Source: Streptomyces triticisoli
Lineage (GTDB): Bacteria > Actinomycetota > Actinomycetes > Streptomycetales > Streptomycetaceae
NCBI RefSeq assembly: GCF_003270085.1
Contig: NZ_QFDQ01000028.1
Span: 49,444-113,443, forward strand
Direction of reading: 5' to 3'
DNA length: 64,000 nt
Positions 44,631 through 51,911 of this stretch are shown here, in pieces (positions within the stretch are counted from its first letter, which is position 1; each line of letters begins with the position of its first letter). The translations under genes were made by a program, and so were the position numbers. The notes beneath the pieces are model-generated. The model was not told where the DNA came from. It did not search any database and saw only the letters and a list, made by a program, of their open reading frames with translations.

Positions 44631-45959
44631 ATGCCCGTGCCCGTACCGCGGCAGAGAGCGCTCCCGGCCGCGGACCGTGGTCAGGCGCAGACCGCGTCCC
44701 ACGGCGGCGGCCCCCCAGCAGCACGGGCCCCGCGCCCGGAGGCGACGGTCGAGAAGGGCGACCGTGACACCGCCCCCGCCCTCAGCAGCCCTCTCACGCT
44801 GCTGCTGATCGAGGACGACCCCGGCGGCTCGCCGATCGTGCCCGAACTGTTCGACTCCTCCGGCAAGCCGGTCCGGATCCGCACGGCCCGCAACCTCACC
44901 GAGGCCGCGCGGCTGCTCACCGACGACGTCCACTGCATCCTGCTGGACCTCGCACTGCCCGCGCCCGGCCGGTCCGCCGGCGCCGGCGACGAGCTCACCG
45001 TGCTCAAGCAGGTGCTCGAGCTCGCGCCCCGGCACGCCGTCCTCGCGCTGACCTCCTCCGGCGACGCCGAGCGCGGCGCCCAGGCGGTGCGGGTGGGCGC
45101 CCAGGACTACCTCCTCCGCGACGAGCTGGACGGACGGCTGCTGAGCCGCGCGATCCGGTACGCGGTGGAGCGCAAGCGCTCCGACACCGCCGAACGCCGG
45201 CTCGCCGAGGGCAAGCTGATCGCACAGGAGAACCGCCGCCTGGAACGGGGCCTGCTGCCGACCCCGCTGCTGGACGGCTCCACGCTGCGCTTCGCCTCCC
45301 GCTACCGCCCCGGCCGCTCGCGCGCGCTGCTCGGCGGCGACTTCTACGACGCCGTGCGCACCCCCGACGGCACCGTGCACGCCATGATCGGCGACGTCTG
45401 CGGGCACGGTCCCGACGAGGCGGCGCTCGGCGTGGAGCTGCGCATCGCCTGGCGGGCGCTGACGCTGGCGGGACTGTGCGGGGACGAGTTGCTGAGCACG
45501 CTGCAGCAGGTGCTGGAGCACGAGCGCTCCGACGAGGAGATCTTCGCCACGCTGTGCACGGTGGACATCGCGCCCGACGGGCGCCGGGCCGGCCTGTGCC
45601 TGGCCGGCCACCCGTCACCGCTGGTGATGACCCCGGGCCGGCCTGCCGAGCTGCTGCCGCACGACAACAACGGCCCCGCCCTCGGTCTGCTGTCCGGCGC
45701 CCGCTGGCCCCGGATGCAGGTGGAGCTGGGAGCCCAGTGGAGCCTGATGCTCTACACCGACGGCCTGATCGAGGGCCGGATCGGCGAGGGCGGCGAACGG
45801 CTCGGCCAGGACGGCATGGTGGAGCTGGTCCGCCGACAGATCGCCCAGGGACTGCGCGGCGAGGACCTGCTGCGGGAAGCGGTGAACGAGGTGCGCGAGC
45901 TCAACGGCGGCGAGCTCACCGACGACGTGGCGGTGGTCCTGCTGGACCGGGAGCCGTAG
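44631..45959 (+). CDS. Response regulator fused to SpoIIE-type PP2C phosphatase
   Basis: A 442-residue protein with an unusual Pro/Ala-rich N-terminus (about 1-50), a receiver domain (about 50-185, LLLIEDD start, LLDLALP with the phospho-acceptor Asp) and a PP2C phosphatase domain (about 205-440, LLGGDFYDAV and MIGDVCGHGPDEAA metal-binding motifs). It resembles RsbU/RssB-type regulators that reset anti-anti-sigma factors when phosphorylated. No kinase gene is adjacent. The ATG at 44631 follows GGAAGGA. Confidence 0.9.
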   Translation: MPVPVPRQRALPAADRGQAQTASHGGGPPAARAPRPEATVEKGDRDTAPALSSPLTLLLIEDDPGGSPIVPELFDSSGKPVRIRTARNLTEAARLLTDDVHCILLDLALPAPGRSAGAGDELTVLKQVLELAPRHAVLALTSSGDAERGAQAVRVGAQDYLLRDELDGRLLSRAIRYAVERKRSDTAERRLAEGKLIAQENRRLERGLLPTPLLDGSTLRFASRYRPGRSRALLGGDFYDAVRTPDGTVHAMIGDVCGHGPDEAALGVELRIAWRALTLAGLCGDELLSTLQQVLEHERSDEEIFATLCTVDIAPDGRRAGLCLAGHPSPLVMTPGRPAELLPHDNNGPALGLLSGARWPRMQVELGAQWSLMLYTDGLIEGRIGEGGERLGQDGMVELVRRQIAQGLRGEDLLREAVNEVRELNGGELTDDVAVVLLDREP

Positions 45960-45979
45960 CTTTCGCGGCCCCCGCCGGC

Positions 45980-46324
45980 TCACCGCCCGCCGTTGTAGGG
46001 CCCGTACGGCCCGTCGCTGCTGCTGCCGCGGCGGCCCCACCCGCTGCTGCCGCCGCCGACCTGCCTGAGCGCGGGGCGTACGTCCACGATGTAGACGATG
46101 CTCGCGATCACGCCGATGATCGGCAGGAACGAGAAGATCGAGAACAGGTAGCTCACGAGGAGCGCCAGGGCGAGGATGATCAGCCAGAACACCTTGTTCT
46201 GCTTGTCGGCCGCCCGGAAGGCGTCCTCGCGCCGGAACGCCGCGTCGAACAGCCCGAACGCGGCCAGGCCCATGAGCAGGATCTTCAAGATCCCCAACAG
46301 CCCTGCGAAGCCCATCATCAACAT
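45980..46324 (-). CDS. DUF2516 small membrane protein
   Basis: A 114-residue protein with about three transmembrane helices (MGFAGLLGILKILLMGLAAFGLFD; VFWLIILALALLVSYLFSIFSFLPIIG) followed by a Gly/Ser-rich tail. It belongs to an actinobacterial family of unknown function. The ATG at 46324 is chosen with GGTGGGCG upstream. It lies downstream of the HBHA-like and XRE genes on the same strand. Confidence 0.8.
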   Translation of the reverse strand: MLMMGFAGLLGILKILLMGLAAFGLFDAAFRREDAFRAADKQNKVFWLIILALALLVSYLFSIFSFLPIIGVIASIVYIVDVRPALRQVGGGSSGWGRRGSSSDGPYGPYNGGR

Positions 46325-46375
46325 GTCGCCCACCGCCCGTTCTCTCCCGATTCCTAGGCCACCGTACCCGTAGAA

Positions 46376-46406
46376 CGGGCCGGACACCCCAAGGGTGCCC
46401 GGCCCG
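46376..46406. terminator. Hairpin terminator between the HBHA-like gene and DUF2516
   Basis: A CG-rich stem of about 12 bp with short bulges and a CAA loop lies 66 bp after the HBHA-like stop codon. Confidence 0.65.
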
Positions 46407-46471
46407 GATACCTATCGCCCGTACGGGTGAGGCATACCGCTTCCGCTGCCTGCCCGGTGCCGCCGTGCCGC

Positions 46472-47209
46472 CTACTTGGCGGGCGGGGTGGTCTTCTTCC
46501 CGGCGGGCGAGGTCCTGCGGCCGTTCGGGGCCTTCTTGGCGGAGACCTTCTTGTCGGCGTCGGACTCGACCAGGGCCACGGCGGGCTTTCCCCCGTTGGT
46601 CTCGGCCGCCTCGGCCTTGGCCTCGACGGGCTCGGTCCTGGCCTCGGCCGCCTCGGCCTTGCGCTCGGTCTTGGGCTCGGTCTTGGGCTCGACGGCGACG
46701 GCGAGCTCCTCGACCTCCACGGCGACGTCCTCGATGCTCTCGGCGGCCTGGCCGCGCCAGGTCCGCACGGTCTGCTCGCCGTGCTCGGCGACCTTCTCGT
46801 AGGTCTCGCGGGCCTTCACGGCGTACTCGGCGGCGACGCCGACACCGCGCAGGGCGAGGTCCTGGGCGCTCTCGCCGAGCTTCTTCAGGTCGGCGTCGAG
46901 GTTGGTGCTGATTTTCTTCAGGTCGGAGTCGAAGGAGTTCAGGAGCTCGGTGACCTTGACCTGGAGGTTCTCCTGCGTCTCCCTGACCCGGGCGCCGGCC
47001 TCCTTGGCTCGGGCGGCGGCCCGCTCCTGGACGGCCTTCGGGTCGGTGTTGCGCACCGCGTCGATACGGGCCGGGGCCTCGGCGCGCAGCTGCTCCATCA
47101 GGGCGGGCACCTTCTTGGCCTGCTGCAGGGCCAGGTCCGCGGTGCCCGCGGCGAAGTAGAGCGGCTTGGGGTCGCTGAGGGTCTTGCGCAGGTCGTCGGT
47201 GATGGCCAT
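46472..47209 (-). CDS. Heparin-binding hemagglutinin (HBHA)-like protein
   Basis: A 245-residue coiled-coil protein (about residues 15-165, long runs of Glu/Lys/Ala/Arg heptads) with a Lys/Ala/Pro-rich C-terminal tail (KKTTPPAK). This matches the mycobacterial HBHA layout, where the tail binds heparin and the protein decorates the cell surface or lipid bodies. In Streptomyces the role is unclear. The ATG at 47209 is used. It follows the XRE regulator gene by 106 bp, so it may be under that regulator. Confidence 0.8.
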   Translation of the reverse strand: MAITDDLRKTLSDPKPLYFAAGTADLALQQAKKVPALMEQLRAEAPARIDAVRNTDPKAVQERAAARAKEAGARVRETQENLQVKVTELLNSFDSDLKKISTNLDADLKKLGESAQDLALRGVGVAAEYAVKARETYEKVAEHGEQTVRTWRGQAAESIEDVAVEVEELAVAVEPKTEPKTERKAEAAEARTEPVEAKAEAAETNGGKPAVALVESDADKKVSAKKAPNGRRTSPAGKKTTPPAK

Positions 47210-47315
47210 GGTGCTGGTCCTCCCGGATTGCTTGTGGCTGAGGGTTCTGGGTCGCCGCGGCCAGAGGGGCCGGCTGCCCGGCCCTGCCGGACCGTGCGGT
47301 CGTGGGCTCGCCGGA

Positions 47316-47861
47316 TCAGTCGGCCGGCTGCCGCGGATCGGCGTCATCGCCGCCGGACGTACGGGTACGGCGTCGCTCGGCGGGGGCCGTTTCCGGGTCG
47401 GTGCCGGTGCGTATGTTTCCGCCGCTGCCGCCACTGCCGCCGTCGGCCGTGCGGTCACCGTGCCCGGTGGTGCCACCGGTGTCGCCGGTGTCGCCGTCCG
47501 TCTTCGCGGTCCCGAACCCGTTCTCCTTGCGGAAGGACTCGTAGACCTGGAGCAGCACCTGTTTCTGCCGCTCGTTCAGCGAGGGGTCGGCGAGGATGAC
47601 GGCGCGCGTCTCCACGTCGTCCCGGTCCCGCTCGGCGTCGAGGATGCCGGCCCGCACGTACAGCGTCTCGGCGGAGATCCGCAGCGCCTTGGCGACCTGC
47701 TGCAGCACCTCCGCGCTCGGCTTGCGCAGCCCGCGCTCGATCTGGCTCAGGTACGGATTGGACACCCCGGCGGCATCGGCGAGCTGCCGCAGCGACAGCT
47801 GCGCGTTGCGCCGCTGCTCGCGCAGGTACTCACCGAGATTGCCGACGTTGAGCGATGCCAT
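47316..47861 (-). CDS. XRE-family HTH regulator with disordered tail
   Basis: A 181-residue protein with an N-terminal XRE helix-turn-helix (about residues 9-65, LSLRQLADAAGVSNPYLSQIERGLRKPS), a short helical region, then a Gly/Thr/Asp-rich tail of about 65 residues. GGAGGC precedes the ATG at 47861. A perfect 19-bp palindrome lies 32 bp upstream of the start and is the probable operator. The HBHA-like gene downstream is the likely target or partner. Confidence 0.88.
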   Translation of the reverse strand: MASLNVGNLGEYLREQRRNAQLSLRQLADAAGVSNPYLSQIERGLRKPSAEVLQQVAKALRISAETLYVRAGILDAERDRDDVETRAVILADPSLNERQKQVLLQVYESFRKENGFGTAKTDGDTGDTGGTTGHGDRTADGGSGGSGGNIRTGTDPETAPAERRRTRTSGGDDADPRQPAD

Positions 47862-47892
47862 GCCTCCACCTTGCACCACCCCCGCTAACAAA

Positions 47893-47911
47893 TGCAAGCA
47901 ACTTGCTTGCA
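47893..47911. promoter_or_regulatory. Perfect 19-bp palindrome upstream of XRE gene
   Basis: TGCAAGCAACTTGCTTGCA is a perfect inverted repeat (9-bp arms, one central base). Its AT content is well above the background. It sits in the promoter region 32 bp before the XRE start codon, which suggests autoregulation. Confidence 0.8.
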
Positions 47912-47983
47912 AGAGTGCGCCACGTGTCCGCCCGACTGTCCGAGACGGACGGTTCGAAGCCCTCTCGGGCTCCCGCTCCTCGA

Positions 47984-48295
47984 TCAGCCTCCGACGATGC
48001 GGAAGGGACGCCCAGCCGGATCGGTGAGGACCCGCCACCGGTTCTCGTGCGGCTGGTGCTCCGGCTTGCCCGCGCCCAGCTCCAGCAGCCGGGCCTCGGC
48101 CTCGTCCAGGCTTTCCTCGACCTTGAAACAGAGGTGGAGCTGCTGGGGAACGGTCTGGTCGGGCCGGCTCGGAGCCCGATGGCCCTCGACCCGTTGAAAG
48201 CCGATCAAGGGCCCGCCCTCACGGCTGAGGCCGACGAAGTCCGCGTTCGACTTCGGGTCGAGCGTTACCGCGCTCAGCTTCATCTGCAGGGGCAT
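47984..48295 (-). CDS. VOC/glyoxalase-like protein, apparently shortened at the N-terminus
   Basis: A 103-residue vicinal-oxygen-chelate-type protein. It begins MPLQMKLSAVTLD and then jumps to PKSNADFVGLSREGG, whereas related proteins have about 25 more residues between these segments (the first helix and a metal-side strand). The remainder (LDEAEARLLELGAGKPEHQP; RWRVLTDPAGRPF) is a normal second half. The protein may be an in-frame deletion variant with reduced or lost activity. GGAGG precedes the ATG at 48295. The comparison is from memory, not alignment. Confidence 0.7.
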   Translation of the reverse strand: MPLQMKLSAVTLDPKSNADFVGLSREGGPLIGFQRVEGHRAPSRPDQTVPQQLHLCFKVEESLDEAEARLLELGAGKPEHQPHENRWRVLTDPAGRPFRIVGG

Positions 48296-48366
48296 GACAC
48301 CTCCGGGGCGGTCAGTGGGCTTCCGGGCTGCACACTCTGGAAGCAGCCTCTGACAGAGTGTGCGCC

Positions 48367-49011
48367 GTGGACGAACTTGTGGAACGTGTCGACGGTCACA
48401 TCCGTGCGCGGTGGGCACCTGGCCGGCTCCCTGTCACCGAGCAACTCGGTGTCCTGCGCTCCGTGCTCTCCCGGAACGAGGTCCTGACCGACGTGCTGGC
48501 CAGGACGGCGGCATTGCGGCTGCCCGGCTGGTACGTGACGGCGGGCTGCCTGTTCCAGACCGTGTGGAACGTGGTCACCGGCAGGCCTCCCACCAACGGC
48601 ATCAAGGACTACGACGTCTTCTACTTCGACGACACCGACCTCTCCTGGGAGGCCGAGGACGCCGTGATCAGGGCGGGACGGAAGGCGTTCGCCGGGCTGC
48701 CGGCCGACGTGGAGATCCGCAATGAGGCCCGGGTCCACCTGTGGTACGAGCGGAAGTTCGGGGTGCCCTGTCCGCCGCACGAGTCCACCGAGGCCGCGAT
48801 CGACTGCTTCGCCGCGACCACCTGCTGCCTGGGTGTCCGGCTGGAGCCCGGCGGAGGGTGGCGTGTCTACGCGCCCCACGGTCTCTCCGACGTGTTCGAC
48901 CTCGTCGTCCGCCCCAACCCGCGGCTCGCCCCGCGCGAGGTGTACGAGACCAAGGCGACGCGGTGGAAGGAAGAGTGGCCGGAGCTCACCGTGCTGCCGT
49001 GGCCGAGGTGA
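48367..49011 (+). CDS. Nucleotidyltransferase family protein (NTP_transf_6/DUF925 type)
   Basis: A protein of about 214 residues with the metal-binding core GIKDYDVFYFDDTDLSW near residue 75-91, plus EVRIHLWY-like and WRVYAPHGLSDVFDLVVRPN segments that define this nucleotidyltransferase family. The substrate is unknown. The GTG at 48367 is seven bases after a -10-like CAGAGT, so a leaderless start is likely; a GTG at 48358 would add three residues. It diverges from the VOC gene. Confidence 0.8.
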   Translation: MDELVERVDGHIRARWAPGRLPVTEQLGVLRSVLSRNEVLTDVLARTAALRLPGWYVTAGCLFQTVWNVVTGRPPTNGIKDYDVFYFDDTDLSWEAEDAVIRAGRKAFAGLPADVEIRNEARVHLWYERKFGVPCPPHESTEAAIDCFAATTCCLGVRLEPGGGWRVYAPHGLSDVFDLVVRPNPRLAPREVYETKATRWKEEWPELTVLPWPR

Positions 49012-49267
49012 CGTACTCGGATCGCGTTGGCCCAAGCACCCGGCGTCGGCACCCCTCCGCCCATGACGGCCGGGTCGGCCATGGACCGTGAGCGAGTCGG
49101 GTCCCCGGTTCCGGGGCGGCCGGGTGCTCGGTGATCCGCAGCCGCCCGATGTGGTAGCTCTGCCCGGCATGGCCGTCGGCGGCGCGGTCGTCGGTGGTGG
49201 GTCCGAGGTCCAGACGGCCTAAGGACAGCGGGTCCTCGGGCAGTTCGCGCAGCTCCTTCGCGTTCAC
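48986..49267 (-). CDS. Hypothetical protein or gene fragment
   Basis: A 93-codon frame with a plausible protein-like N-terminal half (LRELPEDPLSLGRLDLGP; QSYHIGRLRITEH). The start would be a GTG at 49267 without a Shine-Dalgarno sequence; the same frame continues upstream for about 28 codons in a coding-like way without a start, so this may be the tail of a truncated gene. Its end overlaps the nucleotidyltransferase gene by 26 bp. I do not recognise a family. Confidence 0.35.
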   Translation of the reverse strand: MNAKELRELPEDPLSLGRLDLGPTTDDRAADGHAGQSYHIGRLRITEHPAAPEPGTRLAHGPWPTRPSWAEGCRRRVLGPTRSEYVTSATAAR

Positions 49268-49343
49268 GGACCATCGGGCAGGCCACGCCCCGACTGGTAC
49301 GGAGAGCGTCGGACTCGTTCGCTCGAGCCGAGGAGCCCCTGCA

Positions 49344-50216
49344 TCAGGAGAGTGTCATGTCCGTGGTGATGGTTTCCCAGAGGGCGTCGAACCACTTCTG
49401 GGACTCCTCCACGAACGCCGCGTCCCGCTGCCCGCCGTGCTTGTCGAACGAGAACAGCAGGGACTCCGCGCCCAGGACGTCGTACATGTCCAGGGTCGCG
49501 TCGTCCGCCCGCTCCTCGCGGCGCGCGATCGTGTAGTACGCCATCAGCGCCTCCGCGTCGTTGAGCAGGTACAGCTTGACCGGCGGGGTGAAGGGCAGCG
49601 CGCGGAAGGTCACGCGGACGTCGATGCCGTGGGTGGCGCGCAGGGCCAGCAGGTTGTGCCTGAGCACCTGCCCCTGGGCGTTGCGCTGGGCGAGCCAGCG
49701 CCGGTGGACCGGGTCGTCCCCGTCCGGCCCGTCCACCGACACCGGGAAGGCCAGGGCGATGTCCCGGGACGGCAGCAGGATGCGCACGTCGATCGCCTCG
49801 GGGCGCAGCCGGCCCTCGTGGATCAGGCGTACGGGCTCGCTCAGGGCGATCACCAGGGTCTCGGCGGTCAGACAGGCCACGTCGATCCGCACCCGCCGGG
49901 CGGAGAAGGCCTCCACGAGCCGCGGCGCGAGGCCGACCATGGTCGGCTGGGGCTCCACGCGGGCGGCGCCGGGGGCGGCGATCCGCGGCGGGCTGCCCTT
50001 GGTGACGTTGCTGAGCAGGCCGTCCTCCTGGAGCACCCGCAGCGCCTGGCGCACGGCGCCGCGCTCCACCCCGAACTCCTCGGCGAGTTCGGCCTGGGTG
50101 GGCAGGCGGTCGCCCGGCTGGAGCACACCGGTGCGGATCCGCTCCCGCAGGGTGTCGGCGATCTCCTGGGGTGAGCTTCTTCTGCTGCCATTCACGGCCA
50201 CGCTCTCCTGGGTCAC
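49344..50216 (-). CDS. GntR-family regulator, paralog 1
   Basis: A protein of about 290 residues with an N-terminal GntR winged helix (about residues 15-75, GDRLPTQAELAEEFGVERGAVRQALRVLQEDGLL) and a C-terminal effector domain of unknown ligand. The GTG at 50216 is six bases after a -10-like TAGCGT (leaderless); GTGs at 50201 and 50195 are alternatives. Its central 140 bp (49557-49696) are identical to the neighbouring paralog. The effector-domain segment QRNAQGQVLRHNLLALRATHG is shared by both. A palindromic operator lies upstream at 50304. Confidence 0.87.
   Translation of the reverse strand: MTQESVAVNGSRRSSPQEIADTLRERIRTGVLQPGDRLPTQAELAEEFGVERGAVRQALRVLQEDGLLSNVTKGSPPRIAAPGAARVEPQPTMVGLAPRLVEAFSARRVRIDVACLTAETLVIALSEPVRLIHEGRLRPEAIDVRILLPSRDIALAFPVSVDGPDGDDPVHRRWLAQRNAQGQVLRHNLLALRATHGIDVRVTFRALPFTPPVKLYLLNDAEALMAYYTIARREERADDATLDMYDVLGAESLLFSFDKHGGQRDAAFVEESQKWFDALWETITTDMTLS
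49557..49696. repeat. 140-bp segment identical to 50809-50948
   Basis: Bases 49557-49696 and 50809-50948 match at all 140 positions, including third codon positions, while the flanking coding sequence of the two GntR genes diverges. This is the signature of recent gene conversion or segmental copying. Confidence 0.9.
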
Positions 50217-50303
50217 AACCAAACGCTACAACTTTGATCCATCTAAGGGGAGTTGCTTGGAACTTGTTTATAGATAGCTGCCAAGTGGGGACAACTACAG
50301 CAT

Positions 50304-50318
50304 AGTTGGTTACCAACT
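50304..50318. promoter_or_regulatory. Palindromic operator upstream of GntR paralog 1 and the small membrane gene
   Basis: AGTTGGTTACCAACT is a perfect palindrome (7-bp arms). It lies between the divergent GntR gene and the small membrane-protein gene, 88 bp and 73 bp from their starts. A similar palindrome stands upstream of paralog 2. Confidence 0.7.
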
Positions 50319-50390
50319 TGGTTGAGTTGGCGGAGGACTTGCCTCCCGGCTCGTCCTCGCACCGGCCCGCAACCGTCCGAAGGGGGAACC

Positions 50391-50579
50391 GTGCCCGCTC
50401 TCGCTCTTCTGTCAGCCATCTTCGTCGCCGCCCTGGATCAGTTCGTGCAGTGGAGGTACGGCACCGTGGGCATCGTCGGCCTGCTGCTGCTCACCGTCGG
50501 CATCAAGGCCAAGAACCCCACCATCAGTTCGGTGGGGGCCGTGGTGCTGGCGGTGCTGCTCACGGGGCCCGCCCTGTGA
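50391..50579 (+). CDS. 62-residue two-helix membrane protein
   Basis: A small hydrophobic protein with two predicted transmembrane helices (about residues 2-19 and 26-60; AIFVAALDQFVQWRYGTVG at the turn). The GTG at 50391 follows AGGGGGAACC. It is oriented away from GntR paralog 1 and converges on paralog 2, so it lies between the two regulators and is a natural target of them. No named family is recognised. Confidence 0.75.
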   Translation: MPALALLSAIFVAALDQFVQWRYGTVGIVGLLLLTVGIKAKNPTISSVGAVVLAVLLTGPAL

Positions 50580-50592
50580 CCCGTGCGAGACG

Positions 50593-51498
50593 TCAGTCCG
50601 TGAGCGTGAGCTCCGAACCGATCGTCTGCCACAGTGCGTTGAACCACAGGCGGGACTGCTCGACGAACGTCGTCTCGCGCGGGTCGGTGCCCTGTCCGAA
50701 GGCGAACAGCATCGACTGGGTGCCCTCGGTGTCGTACACCTCCAGGGGTTCGTGGTCGACCTCCTGCTCACGGCGCGCGATCGTGTAGTACGCGAACAGC
50801 GCCTCCGTGTCGTTGAGCAGGTACAGCTTGACCGGCGGGGTGAAGGGCAGCGCGCGGAAGGTCACGCGGACGTCGATGCCGTGGGTGGCGCGCAGGGCCA
50901 GCAGGTTGTGCCTGAGCACCTGCCCCTGGGCGTTGCGCTGGGCGAGCCGGCGCCGGTGCAGTCGGCCGGTGGCGGAGACCTCGTCCACCGGCGCGGGGAA
51001 GGCGAGTTCGACGTCCCGGCCGGGCAGCAGGACGCGGACGTCGACCTTGGCCGGTTTCAGTCGCCCGGCGTGGATCTGCCGCAACGGTTCGCCGATGGCC
51101 ATGGTGAGCGAGACCGCGGTCAGACACAGGGCGTCGATCCGCGCGTGGGAGGCGTCGAAGGCGGCGGTGACACGGGGGGCGAGGGCGACCGTGGTGGGCA
51201 GCGGCGGGGCGGCGGGGCCGGTCAGGGTCTGCCGCGGGTCGGGCACGACGGTCGCCGGGCTGCCCTTGGACACGTTGGTGAGCAGGCACTCCGACTGCAG
51301 GATGCGCAGCGCCTGGCGTACGGTTCCGCGCTCGACACCGAACTCGACGGCCAGCTTGGCCTGGGTGGGCATGCGCTGTCCCGGCCGCAGCACACCGGCC
51401 GTGATCCGGCGGCGCAGTTCATCGGCCACCTCGCGGGGTGATCTCCGTGGCCGCTGCGGCCTTTCCTGCCCAGGGGCGGAGGCATATTCCGGGTCCAC
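50593..51498 (-). CDS. GntR-family regulator, paralog 2
   Basis: A 301-residue regulator with the same layout as paralog 1: GntR winged helix (GQRMPTQAKLAVEFGVERGTVRQALRILQ) and a matching effector domain. The GTG at 51498 is six bases after TACTGT, a probable leaderless start. Bases 50809-50948 are identical to paralog 1. A palindromic operator AAGTTGG-TAG-CCAACTT lies 87 bp upstream. The two genes flank the small membrane-protein gene. Ligand unknown. Confidence 0.87.
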   Translation of the reverse strand: MDPEYASAPGQERPQRPRRSPREVADELRRRITAGVLRPGQRMPTQAKLAVEFGVERGTVRQALRILQSECLLTNVSKGSPATVVPDPRQTLTGPAAPPLPTTVALAPRVTAAFDASHARIDALCLTAVSLTMAIGEPLRQIHAGRLKPAKVDVRVLLPGRDVELAFPAPVDEVSATGRLHRRRLAQRNAQGQVLRHNLLALRATHGIDVRVTFRALPFTPPVKLYLLNDTEALFAYYTIARREQEVDHEPLEVYDTEGTQSMLFAFGQGTDPRETTFVEQSRLWFNALWQTIGSELTLTD

Positions 51499-51584
51499 GG
51501 CCGAACAGTACAACTTCTCGCCATCTTACGGCAGTTCGAAGAAAGGTGGTTATGAGCCGCGCCCAAGTGGAGATAAGAGGAGTG

Positions 51585-51601
51585 AAGTTGGTAGCCAACT
51601 T
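51585..51601. promoter_or_regulatory. Palindromic operator upstream of GntR paralog 2
   Basis: AAGTTGGTAGCCAACTT has perfect 7-bp arms around TAG. It closely matches the site upstream of paralog 1, and both promoters share a CCAAGTGG element about 20 bp away, so cross-regulation is likely. Confidence 0.7.
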
Positions 51602-51739
51602 GAGCGACATGGTCAAACTTTCCAAGTGTTGGCCGCCAGGGTGACGGTTGGGGAACACCGGACCGTGCTCTCTTCCGGAGGGGAGCCGGGAGCTCGGTCG
51701 GTGGGCGAGCCAACGGGAGCGGCAGTCGACACCACCGGC

Positions 51740-51853
51740 ACCGCACCGCACCGCACCGCACCGCACAGTCACAACTGAACAGACGGCGCACAGTCACAAC
51801 TCCATACGCGTTCGCACAGCCACAACCGAAGACCGTCACGCACAGCCACAACT
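51740..51853. repeat. Five ACCGC pentamers followed by four 14-bp iteron-like repeats
   Basis: ACCGC occurs five times head to tail (51740-51764). GCACAGTCACAACT and close variants then occur at 51763, 51788, 51814 and 51840, a period of 25-26 bp. The spacing is too short for CRISPR, and no cas gene is near. The regular phase, about 2.5 helical turns, would suit binding of a protein on alternating faces. Confidence 0.85.
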
Positions 51854-51911
51854 CAACAGCCATGCTACGGATGCATGATCCCCGTCAACCGTCACCGCCG
51901 GGAAGGAGCAC

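Larger units (their letters stand above)
51499..51911. other. Intergenic region with operator and iteron-like repeats
   Basis: No gene is seen in these 413 bases. They contain the paralog 2 promoter and operator, then (51740-51853) a repeat field, then a short run before the stop of the acetyltransferase gene. Confidence 0.6.

Noticed and set aside
51763..51853. CRISPR array
   Set aside because: Repeats are 14 bp with 11-12 bp gaps, far shorter than CRISPR units, and no cas genes are in the window.
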